64,000 bases of DNA from Pseudomonas frederiksbergensis (GCF_003732275.1 NZ_MOBM01000009.1:1-64000); one strand, 5' to 3'; shown: positions 26,375-35,202, numbered from the stretch's first letter. The notes: a model not told the origin generated them from the sequence alone. Made by a program: numbers and translations.

Positions 26375-27775
26375 TCAGGACTGGCTGAACTGCGACGCCA
26401 GTTCACGCAACAACACTTCAGCCTCAAGCACTTTGCTGACTACATCGTTGGCCTTGTCGCGGGTCAGGCCTACGCGTTCCAGCAAAGCATCCGGGATGTC
26501 TTCATCCGGGCCGGAGCCGATGCCGCGGCTGCGTAGCAGGCGAACGGCCAGGCAGACGAGGTTCGGGTATTCGGCGTAGTCGCCGTCGTAGCTTGGGTCG
26601 TGCTGGAAGCGCAGGGCGGTGGCCAGTTCGTCTGGCATGTCCCAGTAGCGCATCAGCCATGAGCCGATCTGTTCGCGGCTGATGCCCAGCAGGTGTTGTT
26701 CCACGTAGCTGTGGCACAGGTGCGGGTTGACCTCCAGGTGGCGGCAGATCAGCGAGAAGTGCGGCGGGAATACGTGGGCCAGCAGCAAGTAGCCGAAGTT
26801 GTGCAGCAGGCCGGCGAGGTAGGTCAGGCCGGCTTCCGGGCGCTGGGCGCGGGGCATGGCGCGGGTCAGGCCTTCGATGACGGCGGCGGTGTAGATCGAT
26901 TGCTGCCAGTACGGTGTGGTGTGTTGCGGGTGGTCTTTGGGCAGGCTCAGGGTTTTGCCCAGGGCCAGGCCCAGCGCCAGGTTGATCACCAGGTCGAAAC
27001 CCAGCACCCGGACGATGGCGTCTTCCACTGAACGAATCTTGCCCGGCGAGGCGTAGTACGGTGACGCTGCCCAGCTGACGACTTGTGCGGCCAGGGCCGG
27101 GTCGGTTTCAACCACGCCGGTGATGTCGTCGATGGTGGCGTTGGGGTCGACGCGCAGTTTGATGATTTTCTGCGCGGTCTCGGCCAGCGGCGGAATCTCG
27201 ATGGTCTCTTCCAGACGCTGCTGGATGCGCCGCGCGGTGAACGCTTGCACGGCCTGGGTGATTTCCTCGCGGTCATCGTCGGGGCGGTCGAGGTTCGGGC
27301 GGATGCTATGCACAGCTTCGCCGAAATTGGCGGCGCTGGCCTTGGTGAGCATGGTTTTGAAATCGTCGCTGGAGATTTCCAGCAGCACGCCCGGCTCGCC
27401 CGAGTTGATTAGCAACGTCGGTTCGCGCAGCAGGCTTTCTTCATACAGGCACGGCGAGCTGGTGAGTGCCGGCAGGCCGGGCAGCAGGCTCAGGCTGTGT
27501 TTGCCGAGCATCTTTACCTGGCGTTCGGTGGATACAGCAGTCAACCGGCGGCCAGTGAGTTCGGCGAGGCGGTTGAGGTCGAGCAATTGGTTCTGGGGGA
27601 ACAGCACCATGAGCGTGCCGACGGCATCGTCCAGCAAAACTGCCTGCACTTTACGCGCGGCGTTCAGGCCGTGATGGTCGAGGACTTCTTCGTAGGCGAT
27701 GCCCAGCTTGCCGAGCAGCAGCCGAATAACAGACGGAGCGTGCGGGGTTTCGGGGGCGAGGGCAGCTTCTGTCAT
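26375..27775 (-). CDS. YbaK-like plus HDOD domain signalling protein
   Basis: The 466-residue protein combines two parts. Residues about 15-150 resemble the YbaK/ProRS-associated deacylase fold (VQAVLLDDAVGTLMVLFP, LTGRRLTAVSTE). Residues about 190-400 form an HDOD domain (IPPLAETAQKIIKLRVDP, TDPALAAQVVSWAASPYY, SVEDAIVRVLGFDLVINLALG, LAGLLHNFGYLLLAHVFPP). HDOD is an HD-like fold without the full metal-binding set and usually has a regulatory role. The gene lies directly after recG in the same direction, as in other pseudomonads as I recall. The fusion is conserved in the genus but its function is not established. Confidence 0.85.
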   Translation of the reverse strand: MTEAALAPETPHAPSVIRLLLGKLGIAYEEVLDHHGLNAARKVQAVLLDDAVGTLMVLFPQNQLLDLNRLAELTGRRLTAVSTERQVKMLGKHSLSLLPGLPALTSSPCLYEESLLREPTLLINSGEPGVLLEISSDDFKTMLTKASAANFGEAVHSIRPNLDRPDDDREEITQAVQAFTARRIQQRLEETIEIPPLAETAQKIIKLRVDPNATIDDITGVVETDPALAAQVVSWAASPYYASPGKIRSVEDAIVRVLGFDLVINLALGLALGKTLSLPKDHPQHTTPYWQQSIYTAAVIEGLTRAMPRAQRPEAGLTYLAGLLHNFGYLLLAHVFPPHFSLICRHLEVNPHLCHSYVEQHLLGISREQIGSWLMRYWDMPDELATALRFQHDPSYDGDYAEYPNLVCLAVRLLRSRGIGSGPDEDIPDALLERVGLTRDKANDVVSKVLEAEVLLRELASQFSQS

Positions 27776-27853
27776 GGTCTGTATCCGTTTTCAAACAATT
27801 GCAGGAGTATAACCAGCTTGTTTAAAGCCAGGGTCCAGAAACTGCGACAGTGC

Positions 27854-29929
27854 TCATACTTGGCCGTATTGCTGCCCATGGCGTAGCCAGCGGTCGAGCA
27901 GCGGGCTGACGTGATCCGGCCAGCGCTCGAGCAAAGCCTGAGCGGCGTCGCGTACGGCGGGCAGCAAGTCGGCATCGCGCATCAGGTCCGCGACCTTGAA
28001 TTGCAGCAGACCGGTCTGGCGCGTGCCGAGCATTTCGCCGGGGCCGCGCAGTTCGAGGTCTTTTTCGGCGATGACAAAACCGTCGTTGGTTTCGCGCATG
28101 ATGCCCAGGCGCTGACGGCCGATCTGCGACAGCGGCGGATGGTACAGCAGCACGCAATGGCTGACGGCGCTGCCCCGACCGACACGGCCACGCAGTTGGT
28201 GCAACTGCGCGAGCCCGAGGCGTTCGGGGTTTTCGATGATCATCAGACTGGCGTTGGGCACATCGACGCCGACTTCGATCACGGTGGTGGCGACCAGCAG
28301 TTGCAGGTTGCCAGCCTTGAACTCGGCCATCACCGCGGCTTTCTCGGCGGGCTTCATGCGGCCGTGGATCAGCCCGACCTTCAACTCGCCGAGGGCGGCG
28401 GTGAGGTCTTCATAGGTGGTTTCGGCGGCCTGACAGGTCAGCTCTTCAGACTCTTCGATCAGCGTGCACACCCAATAGGCCTGACGCCCTTCGGCACAGG
28501 CGCCGCGCACCCGTTCGATCACTTCGACGCGACGGGTGTCGGTGACCAGCACCGTGTTTACCGGGGTACGGCCGGGGGGCAGTTCGTCGAGGATCGAGGT
28601 GTCGAGGTCGGCGTAGGCGCTCATGGCCAGTGTCCGGGGGATCGGCGTTGCGGTCATGATCAGCTGGTGCGGACACATCCGCCCGCCGACGCCTTTCTGC
28701 CGCAATGCCAGGCGCTGCTGCACGCCGAAGCGGTGTTGCTCGTCGATGATCGCCAGCGCCAGGTTCTTGAACTGCACTTCGTCCTGGAACAGCGCGTGGG
28801 TGCCGACCACCATGGGCGTACCGTTGGCGATTTGCTCCAGCGCGGCGACGCGGTTTTTACCCTTGAGCTTGCCGGCCAGCCACGCGACTTCAATGCCCAG
28901 CGGTTCGAGCCAGCGCTTGAAGGTGATGAAGTGCTGCTCGGCGAGAATTTCGGTAGGCGCCATCAATGCGACCTGATAACCGGCCTCCAGCGCTTGCAGC
29001 GCAGCGAGGGCAGCGACCACGGTTTTGCCGGCGCCCACGTCGCCCTGAATCAGCCGCAACATGGGTTCGTGCTGACTGAGGTCGTAAGCGATTTCGTTGC
29101 CGACCCGTTGCTGGGCGCCGGTCGGCGTGAAGCCAAGGTTGGCCAAATACTGAGCGGGCAGCTTCGTGGCTTTTGGCATTGCCGGGGCACGCAGGGCACG
29201 CATGCTTTCGCGCAGGCGCTGCTGGGACAGTTGGTGGGTCAGCAGTTCTTCGAAGGCTAGCCGATGCTGCGCCCAGTGATGACCGAGGGCGAGTTCGTCG
29301 ACGTCGGCATCGGCGGGCGGGTGATGCAGGTAGCGGATCGCATCGGCCAGCGGCGCCAGTTGATAGTCCCGAGCCAGTTCGGTCGGCAGCCAGTCGGGCA
29401 GGCTGCTAGGGCCGAGCAGGGTCAGGGTTTGCATGCACAACTGGCGCAGGCGTTGTTGGGTCAGGCCTTCGGTGAGCGGGTAGACCGGGGTCAGGGTTTC
29501 ATCCACGGGCGGCGGTTCGTCGCCGGTGATGGCGCGGTATTCCGGGTGGTAGATCTCCAGCCCTGATGCACCAGGCCGCGCTTCGCCATAACAGCGAATG
29601 CGCGTGCCGCGTTTGAGGCCTTCTTTCTGGGCGTTGCTGAAATGATAAAAGCGCAGGCTGAGCCCGCCGGTGCCGTCCTGCAGACGGACAACCAGGCTGC
29701 GGCGTCGGCCCATGACCACGTCGGCGCCGCTGACGGTGCCTTCGATCACGGCGTCTTGCCCGGGTCGCAAATGGCCGATCGGGACCACGCGGGTGCGGTC
29801 CTGATAACGCAGCGGCAGGTGAAACAGTACGTCCTGGAGATTCTCCAGGCCGACCTTGGCCAGTTTCTCGGCCATGGCTTCGCCGACACCCTTGAGTGTC
29901 GTCACCGACACTTGCGACAACTCGGTCAT
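27854..29929 (-). CDS. recG: ATP-dependent DNA helicase RecG
   Basis: RecG remodels stalled forks and branch-migrates Holliday junctions. The 691-residue product has the N-terminal wedge/OB domain (TRVVPIGHLRPGQDAVIEG), then helicase motif I GDVGAGKTVVA, motif II IIDEQHRFG, motif III TATPIPRTLAM, motif V LLVATTVIEVGVDVPNA and motif VI QLRGRVGRG. The length matches E. coli RecG (693). It overlaps nothing and ends about 80 bases before the YbaK/HDOD gene; oxyR lies 9 bases upstream on the same strand, suggesting an oxyR-recG transcription unit. Confidence 0.97.
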   Translation of the reverse strand: MTELSQVSVTTLKGVGEAMAEKLAKVGLENLQDVLFHLPLRYQDRTRVVPIGHLRPGQDAVIEGTVSGADVVMGRRRSLVVRLQDGTGGLSLRFYHFSNAQKEGLKRGTRIRCYGEARPGASGLEIYHPEYRAITGDEPPPVDETLTPVYPLTEGLTQQRLRQLCMQTLTLLGPSSLPDWLPTELARDYQLAPLADAIRYLHHPPADADVDELALGHHWAQHRLAFEELLTHQLSQQRLRESMRALRAPAMPKATKLPAQYLANLGFTPTGAQQRVGNEIAYDLSQHEPMLRLIQGDVGAGKTVVAALAALQALEAGYQVALMAPTEILAEQHFITFKRWLEPLGIEVAWLAGKLKGKNRVAALEQIANGTPMVVGTHALFQDEVQFKNLALAIIDEQHRFGVQQRLALRQKGVGGRMCPHQLIMTATPIPRTLAMSAYADLDTSILDELPPGRTPVNTVLVTDTRRVEVIERVRGACAEGRQAYWVCTLIEESEELTCQAAETTYEDLTAALGELKVGLIHGRMKPAEKAAVMAEFKAGNLQLLVATTVIEVGVDVPNASLMIIENPERLGLAQLHQLRGRVGRGSAVSHCVLLYHPPLSQIGRQRLGIMRETNDGFVIAEKDLELRGPGEMLGTRQTGLLQFKVADLMRDADLLPAVRDAAQALLERWPDHVSPLLDRWLRHGQQYGQV

Positions 29930-29938
29930 GGCAGCGAC

Positions 29939-30868
29939 TTAACCGGCCACCACCGGCGCTGGCGGCTTGGCCACCGAGCACAGGCGAATGGAGTCGGCGA
30001 GGATTTCAATCGCCTTCGGCCGCGGGAAGCTCGCGCGCCAGGCGATGGCCACGGTGCGGAACGGCACGGGCGCGCTCAATGGGCGCACTTCGATCACGCC
30101 TGGGGCGTAGTGATGGCTGTCGACCGCCGACAGCGGCAGGATCGAAATGCCCAGGCCGGAGGCGACCATGTGGCGAATGGTTTCCAGCGAGCTGGATTCC
30201 ACCGTGGTGTGTTTGGCGCCGTCGTTGCCTTTGGCCAGGGTCGGGCAGGCTTCCAGCACTTGATCGCGGAAGCAGTGGCCTTCGCCGAGCAGCAGCAGGC
30301 TCTTGTCGTTGAGCAGGGCAGCGTCGATGGATTCTTTTTGGGTCCACGGGTGCTGGGCCGGCATCAAGACGTAGAACGGCTCGTCGTAGAGCTGCAAGGT
30401 CAGTACGTCGGCTTCGTTGAACGGCAGGGCGATGATGATCGCGTCGAGCTCGCCGTTGCGCAGTTTGTCGCGCAGCACGTGGGTGAAGTTTTCTTCGATA
30501 TACAACGGCATCTGCGGGGCGACCCGGTGCAGTTGTGGAATCAGGTGCGGGAACAGGTAGGGGCCGACGGTGTAGATCGCGCCGACTTTCAGCGGCGCGG
30601 TCAGCTGGTTCTTGCCGGCCTGGGCCAGTTCGCGGATGCCTTGGGCCTGCTCCAGGACTTTCTGTGCCTGGGCGACAATGCCTTCGCCAACCGGCGTCAG
30701 GCGCACGGCGCTCTTGCTGCGCTCGAAAATCAGCACACCGAGTTCGTCTTCAAGCTTTTTCACGCCCACCGACAGGGTCGGCTGGCTGACGTGGCAACGC
30801 TCGGCCGCATGACCGAAGTGCTGCTCTTGGGCGAGGGTAACGATGTAGCGTAATTCTGTGAGAGTCAT
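29939..30868 (-). CDS. oxyR: peroxide-sensing LysR-type regulator OxyR
   Basis: OxyR activates catalase, alkyl hydroperoxide reductase and related genes when H2O2 forms an intramolecular disulfide. The 309-residue product has the LysR helix-turn-helix at about 18-40 (FGHAAERCHVSQPTLSVGVK). The redox cysteines Cys199 and Cys208 are in GEGHCFRDQVLEAC, at exactly the E. coli positions. recG lies 9 bases downstream, the P. aeruginosa arrangement. The start at 30868 gives the standard N-terminus MTLTELRYIV. Confidence 0.97.
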   Translation of the reverse strand: MTLTELRYIVTLAQEQHFGHAAERCHVSQPTLSVGVKKLEDELGVLIFERSKSAVRLTPVGEGIVAQAQKVLEQAQGIRELAQAGKNQLTAPLKVGAIYTVGPYLFPHLIPQLHRVAPQMPLYIEENFTHVLRDKLRNGELDAIIIALPFNEADVLTLQLYDEPFYVLMPAQHPWTQKESIDAALLNDKSLLLLGEGHCFRDQVLEACPTLAKGNDGAKHTTVESSSLETIRHMVASGLGISILPLSAVDSHHYAPGVIEVRPLSAPVPFRTVAIAWRASFPRPKAIEILADSIRLCSVAKPPAPVVAG

Positions 30869-30986
30869 AGCAAGCGTCCATGAAGTTGCGAGCCAAGCAT
30901 ACCGGCTGCAATCGATAGACGCACGTTATCAGACTGAGTGTGCTGAGTGACACAGGGCAATGCGGGTTTGGCGTTTCCAGATAGGC

Positions 30987-31010
30987 AAAAAGGCACCTTT
31001 CGGTGCTTTT
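30987..31010 (-). terminator. intrinsic terminator downstream of tonB
   Basis: On the minus strand AAAAGCACC-GAAA-GGTGCCTTTTT forms a GC stem with a T tract. It lies after the tonB stop (31148) and the REPIN, and before oxyR. The A tract on the other side makes it look bidirectional. Confidence 0.7.
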
Positions 31011-31041
31011 ATGCCTGGATTTTCCGGCTGACGGATAACCC

Positions 31042-31131
31042 TGTGGGAGCGAGCCTGCTCGCGATGGCGGTTTTACAGTCAATGAAGATGTTGAATGTTA
31101 TGGCCTCATCGTGAGCAGGCTCGCTCCCACA
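31042..31131. repeat. REPIN (inverted REP pair), GGGAGCGAGCCTGCTCGC family
   Basis: TGTGGGAGCGAGCCTGCTCG at the left end is matched by its reverse complement at the right end, about 90 bases overall. The interior (ATGTTGAATGTTATGGCCTCATCG) is nearly identical to that of the REPIN at 34344-34433. Confidence 0.85.
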
Positions 31132-31147
31132 TTGGTTCGGCGGAGCC

Positions 31148-31894
31148 TTAACGGCGACGTTCCAGCGAGTAAACAAACGGTGCAACGATTTCGATGGAGC
31201 CGTTGTTCAGCATGTCGGCCGGTGGCTTGGGCAGCGGTTGGGCGCGGCGGATCATTTCCAGGGTGGCCCGGTCCAGATCGGCGTTGCCGGAGCGGCCCAC
31301 CAGTTCGAACGACAACACGTTACCTTCAGCATCCACCACGAAGCGCAGACGGTTCAAGCCTTCCTTGCCCCGCTGCTGTGCACTGGCCGGGTACTTTTTG
31401 TACTTGGCCAAGTGCGCGAGCAAGGTACCTTGCCAGCTGGCCTTGGCCGCTTGCTGCGCGGGTGATGGACCGGGTGCCGGCTGAGCGGATTTCTCCGTCG
31501 GTGCCTGGGTCGGTTGCGCGTCGCTCGGTTTTTCCTCGGAAGGTTTCTCCTTCGGCGGCTCCGGCTTTTTCTCCACAGGCTTGGGCGGTTGAGGCTTCGG
31601 CTTGGGCTTGACCGGCTTGGGCACGGCAATCTCGGCCTTCGGCGCTTCAGCGAGTTTCGGCAGCGGCAGGTCTTCTACCGGGGCCGGTGGCTGTGGCGGC
31701 GTGATCACCTTCGGTGGTGCGGGCGGTGGCGGGGCCGGAACCGGCGCCAGCTCGACCATCATCGCTTGCGGCGGCAGCTCGATCGGTGGGCGCGACGTCC
31801 AGTTCAGCGCCAGCGCAATGGCCAGCGCATGGACGCCCAGCACCACGGCCAGGCTCGCGCTGTAACGCGTCAGCTTTTGGCGCGTGTTGATCAT
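31148..31894 (-). CDS. tonB: energy transducer TonB
   Basis: TonB passes proton-motive energy from ExbB/ExbD to outer-membrane siderophore and cobalamin receptors. The 248-residue product has an N-terminal transmembrane anchor (about residues 14-32, ASLAVVLGVHALAIALAL). A long Pro/Lys/Glu linker spans about 45-150 with many PKP and PEPP units. The C-terminal TonB domain has LNRLRFVVDAEGNVLSFEL and RSGNADLDRATLEMIRRAQPLP. Its start overlaps the exbD stop by four bases. It is the last gene of exbB-exbD-tonB, followed by a REPIN and a terminator. Confidence 0.94.
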   Translation of the reverse strand: MINTRQKLTRYSASLAVVLGVHALAIALALNWTSRPPIELPPQAMMVELAPVPAPPPPAPPKVITPPQPPAPVEDLPLPKLAEAPKAEIAVPKPVKPKPKPQPPKPVEKKPEPPKEKPSEEKPSDAQPTQAPTEKSAQPAPGPSPAQQAAKASWQGTLLAHLAKYKKYPASAQQRGKEGLNRLRFVVDAEGNVLSFELVGRSGNADLDRATLEMIRRAQPLPKPPADMLNNGSIEIVAPFVYSLERRR

Positions 31895-32319
31895 TTCTTG
31901 GCTGCCGTCTCGAGTCCGACCAGGCCGACCTTCAGGTAGCCGGCGGCGCGCAGGGCGTCCATCACGCTCATCAAGTCGCCGTAGTCCACGCCTTTATCGG
32001 CCTGGAAGAAGATTGTCGTGTCTTTCTTGCCCTTCGTCTTGGCGTCGAGTGTGGCGCCAAGGGTCTCGGCCTTCACTTCGTCTTCGCCGAGGAACAGGCG
32101 CTGGTCAGCTTTCACGCTGAGGAACACCGGTTTCTCTGGCCGCGGCGCCGGTTTGGCGGTGGAAGCAGGCAGGTCGACCTTGATGTCCACGGTGGCCAGC
32201 GGAGCCGCCACCATGAAGATGATCAACAGCACCAGCATCACGTCGATGAACGGCGTGACGTTGATTTCGTGGTTCTCGGCCAGATCGTCGTCTGCGCCTT
32301 CTTTCAAATGCAGGCCCAT
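31891..32319 (-). CDS. exbD: TonB-system proton channel subunit ExbD
   Basis: ExbD with ExbB forms the proton channel that energises TonB. The 142-residue protein has one transmembrane helix at about 20-42 (INVTPFIDVMLVLLIIFMV) containing the functionally essential Asp of the FIDVML motif. A periplasmic domain follows, with DLPASTAKP, LFLGEDEV and DKGVDYGDLMSVMDALRAAGY. It overlaps tonB by four bases and follows exbB after six bases. Confidence 0.95.
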   Translation of the reverse strand: MGLHLKEGADDDLAENHEINVTPFIDVMLVLLIIFMVAAPLATVDIKVDLPASTAKPAPRPEKPVFLSVKADQRLFLGEDEVKAETLGATLDAKTKGKKDTTIFFQADKGVDYGDLMSVMDALRAAGYLKVGLVGLETAAKK

Positions 32320-32325
32320 GGCCGA

Positions 32326-33279
32326 TTACCCCACTTTCACCATGTGCGGTTGCGAGCTGCGCTCGGTCGGCAGGTGGTCGAGATCACGGCTGACCAGCAG
32401 CAGGACTTCTGCCGAGGCGTCGGACACCTGCGCTTTGTAACCGGCGATGGAGCGGGCGAAGACGTTGTAGATAACTACAGCAGGAATCGCTGCAACCAGA
32501 CCCAGCGCGGTTGCCAGCAGGGCTTCGGCGATGCCGGGAGCTACCACGGCGAGGTTGGTGGTCTGGGTTTTGGCGATGCCGATGAAGCTGTTCATGATGC
32601 CCCATACGGTGCCGAACAGGCCGACGAACGGCGCGGTGGAACCGATGGTGGCGAGTACGCCGGTGCCGCTGCTCATGTTGCGACCGCAGGCAGCGACGAG
32701 GCGCTCGAGGCGGAAGCTCACGCGTTCTTTGATGCCTTCTTTCTCGCGGCTGTTGGCCGACAGGCGCATTTCTTCCAGCGCGTCGTGGACCAGCAGGTTG
32801 GCGAGTGTGCCTTCCTTGGCCGCTGTCGCGCTGGCTTCTCTAAGGGTGGCGGCTTTTTTCAGGTGGACGATTTCAGTGCGCAGACGACGCTTGGCGCCCA
32901 TCAGCTCGAAGCCCTTGGCGATCCAGATGGTCCAGGTGATGATCGAGGCGATGGCCAGGCCGATCATCACGATCTTCACGATGATGTCGGCGTTCTGGTA
33001 CATGCCCCACGGCGACAAGTCATGGGCCATGCCCAGGGTGTTGTCGGCTTCGAGGACTTCCGGTACGTCAGCGGCGTTCACGGCCTGGACCGGATCGGTC
33101 GCGGCAGGTGTCACGACAGGTGCAGCTGGTGTTTGAGCGGTAGCAGGCTGTGTGGCCGGCGCTTGTGCGTCGGCGAAGGCGGCGGTCGGCGCCAGCATCA
33201 GGCTGAGCAGCAGGGCGGCCACTGCGCTCCAGGCGCGAGGTCGTTTGGTTGGCGAAGCGGGGAATTGATTGCGTGTCAT
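32326..33279 (-). CDS. exbB: TonB-system proton channel subunit ExbB
   Basis: ExbB is the pentameric channel subunit of the TonB motor. From ATG 33279 the product is 317 residues. It has a cleavable N-terminal signal (AVAALLLSLMLAPTAAFADA), an Ala/Pro/Thr-rich periplasmic segment, then the three-helix MotA/TolQ/ExbB core: IVKIVMIGLAIASIITWTIW, GVLATIGSTAPFVGLFGTVW and EALLATALGLVAAIPAVVIY. The long N-terminal extension is normal for Pseudomonas ExbB. The frame stays open far upstream, but 33279 gives the recognisable N-terminus and leaves room for the Fur-box-like site. It is first in exbB-exbD-tonB. Confidence 0.94.
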   Translation of the reverse strand: MTRNQFPASPTKRPRAWSAVAALLLSLMLAPTAAFADAQAPATQPATAQTPAAPVVTPAATDPVQAVNAADVPEVLEADNTLGMAHDLSPWGMYQNADIIVKIVMIGLAIASIITWTIWIAKGFELMGAKRRLRTEIVHLKKAATLREASATAAKEGTLANLLVHDALEEMRLSANSREKEGIKERVSFRLERLVAACGRNMSSGTGVLATIGSTAPFVGLFGTVWGIMNSFIGIAKTQTTNLAVVAPGIAEALLATALGLVAAIPAVVIYNVFARSIAGYKAQVSDASAEVLLLVSRDLDHLPTERSSQPHMVKVG

Positions 33280-33356
33280 GCTGGCCGGACCTGAGAGGAA
33301 AAGAGGGTAAATGTTCTTCCAGGCCTCGTGAGGCCGAGAACAAAAGTGGCGTGCAT

Positions 33357-33378
33357 TATTGCAAGTAATTCTTGTTAA
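33357..33378 (-). promoter_or_regulatory. Fur-box-like site upstream of exbB-exbD-tonB
   Basis: The stretch ATTGCAAGTAATTCTTGTTA resembles the Pseudomonas Fur box form GCAAATAATTCTCATTTGC, with matches around TAATTCT. It lies 78-99 bases upstream of exbB and 91 bases upstream of the divergent epimerase gene. Iron repression of the TonB system is established; the match is by eye. Confidence 0.6.
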
Positions 33379-33468
33379 CAAAAGTAATAGAGTATCTTTT
33401 TTTCCTTCATTGCTAGCCGCGTGTCCTTTGCCAGCGCTAGTCTGTAGCTTTGCGATAGGAGTTTTCTG

Positions 33469-34326
33469 ATGTCCGCGCCTTCTGTTTTGATCGCCGGCTG
33501 CGGTGATGTCGGCAGTCGTCTGGCCACGCAATTGTTGAATTCGGGGTGGGAGGTTCACGGTTTGCGGCGTGACGTCTCACGCCTGCCCCAAGGGGTGATT
33601 GGCGTTGCCGGTGACTTGTTCAATAAAGACTGCCCGGCGACCTGGCCAATCGGGGCGGTGGATTACCTGGTGTATTGCGCGGCGGCTACCGATCACGATG
33701 AGGCCGGATACCGCGCCGCATATATTCAGGGTTTGCAGCACGTGCTGGAATGGCTGGACGACTACGGGCAAGTGCCCAATCGGCTGCTATTCGTTTCCAG
33801 CAGCAGCGTTTACGGCCAGCAAGAGGGCGAGTGGGTCGACGAGAACTCGCCGACCGTGGCGGCTGGCTATTCAGGGCGTGTGATGCTGGAGGCCGAGCAA
33901 GTGGCGCGTGATAGCGGCATCCCGGCGAGCATCGTGCGCTTGACCGGGATCTACGGTCCGGGCCGAGAGTTTCTGCTGACTCAGGTTCGTCGCGGTTATC
34001 GCGTGGCGATCGATCCACCGTTGTACGCCAACCGCATTCACGTCGACGACGCGGCGGGGTTGCTGGCGTTTCTGCTTGAGGCAGATCGGCGTGGGGTGAC
34101 GCTCGATGATGCCTATATAGGCGTCGACGATGCGCCCGCGTCATTGGCGGAGGTGGTGGGCTGGCTGCGTGAGTATCTGGGCGTGACCGAATGGGCCGAG
34201 GATGCGAGTGTGCGTCGTGCCGGCAGCAAGCGCTGCAGCAATGCCCGGGCGAAGGCGTTGGGTTGGGTGCCGAAGTATCCGAGTTTTCGCGAAGGCTACG
34301 CTGCGATCCTCGAAGGTCGCTGCTGA
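33469..34326 (+). CDS. NAD(P)-dependent epimerase/SDR family protein (YeeZ-like)
   Basis: This is an atypical short-chain dehydrogenase with the nucleotide-binding motif IAGCGDVGSRLATQLL at residues 8-23, a catalytic-type SSSVYG-x-Q (about residues 115-121) and a YSGRVMLEAE helix in place of the usual YxxxK (Tyr is present, Lys is replaced by Met/Arg). RLTGIYGPGRE follows, and then a C-terminal substrate-binding part. The length (285) suits the YeeZ/extended-SDR-like group. TAGGAG precedes ATG 33469. It is divergent from exbB. The substrate is unknown; absence of the catalytic Lys suggests a non-classical activity or a binding role. Confidence 0.85.
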   Translation: MSAPSVLIAGCGDVGSRLATQLLNSGWEVHGLRRDVSRLPQGVIGVAGDLFNKDCPATWPIGAVDYLVYCAAATDHDEAGYRAAYIQGLQHVLEWLDDYGQVPNRLLFVSSSSVYGQQEGEWVDENSPTVAAGYSGRVMLEAEQVARDSGIPASIVRLTGIYGPGREFLLTQVRRGYRVAIDPPLYANRIHVDDAAGLLAFLLEADRRGVTLDDAYIGVDDAPASLAEVVGWLREYLGVTEWAEDASVRRAGSKRCSNARAKALGWVPKYPSFREGYAAILEGRC

Positions 34327-34343
34327 CTACACCCCAAAACAAC

Positions 34344-34433
34344 TGTGGGAGCGAGCCTGCTCGCGATGGCGGCTTAACAGTCAGCGATGATGTTGAATGT
34401 TATGGCCTCATCGCGAGCAGGCTCGCTCCCACA
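34344..34433. repeat. REPIN, near-identical to the one at 31042-31131
   Basis: The arms TGTGGGAGCGAGCCTGCTCG and reverse complement are again present, with the same interior and the same 90-base length. It is in the same orientation as the 31042 copy and differs at about ten positions, so the pair flanks tonB-exbD-exbB-epimerase as direct repeats. Confidence 0.85.
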
Positions 34434-34461
34434 TGGGGTCTTTGGTGGTTTCAGAACCGGG

Positions 34462-35202
34462 TTACTGCTTTTCCAGCAACCACTTGCGATCACCCGGCGT
34501 AAACGAAGGCATCTCGTCCGCCAGTGCGGTATTCACCGTCTGGAAAATCTCCAGTTCCTTGCCCTTGCGCGCAAAGATCCAGGTATTGCCCTGGCCGTTC
34601 ACCTGCAGCCAGATGTTGTCGTTGCCGCCGCTCATCGACGCGCAATCGCCCGCCAGGCACAGGGCATAACGATCCGCACCGGGCAGGCCGGCAACCTGGC
34701 CGTCTGCCTGGAATTGCACGGTATTGCCTTCGCCCGGGCCGCTGAGAATTTTCCAGCTGCCGCCCATATAAGTCGAATACAGTGCCCGCTCGAAACTCGC
34801 GCCAATCGGTGCGCCTTCGGGCACCGGGACCGCTGCACGGTCGAAGACTTGCTCCGGCTCGTTGTCGTTGGCGGCCTGGCTCAGTTGCTTGCCATCACGC
34901 TTCAGCTCGCTGGCGGAGCTGCCATAAAAATCGACTTTCCAGGCGCCGGACTCTTCGCTCAGCAGCTTGCCTTCGACATTTTCAAAACCATTGGTGTAGC
35001 GGGCCTGACCGGCTCGGGTGTTGACGTCCCATTCCAGATTCGGGCCATAGGCCTGGAGCGCTTCGCGCAGGGGGCCGCCTTTGGATGCAGCATCGATTGC
35101 CGACTGATTGATCCAGGTGCCGCTGATATCACGATCGGCAGGATCGCTGGCACAACCGCCCAAGAGAAGGGCGACCAGCGAGAGAGCTAGCGCTTGGCGC
35201 AT
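34462..35202 (-). CDS. uncharacterised Pseudomonas lipoprotein
   Basis: The 246-residue protein starts with a lipoprotein signal peptide with lipobox LLGGC (Cys17, followed by ASDPADRDISGTWIN). The mature part has two similar beta-rich halves: residues about 25-100 (SGTWINQSAIDAA, WKVDFYGSSASELKRDG) and 140-240 (GGSWKILSGPGEGNTVQF, ICL-like DRYALCLAGDCASMSG, WLQVNGQGNTWIFARKG). I do not recognise a named family. It is convergent with the epimerase gene and shares its strand with ridA and spoT, 57 bases from ridA. A role in the envelope is inferred from the lipobox alone. Confidence 0.75.
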   Translation of the reverse strand: MRQALALSLVALLLGGCASDPADRDISGTWINQSAIDAASKGGPLREALQAYGPNLEWDVNTRAGQARYTNGFENVEGKLLSEESGAWKVDFYGSSASELKRDGKQLSQAANDNEPEQVFDRAAVPVPEGAPIGASFERALYSTYMGGSWKILSGPGEGNTVQFQADGQVAGLPGADRYALCLAGDCASMSGGNDNIWLQVNGQGNTWIFARKGKELEIFQTVNTALADEMPSFTPGDRKWLLEKQ

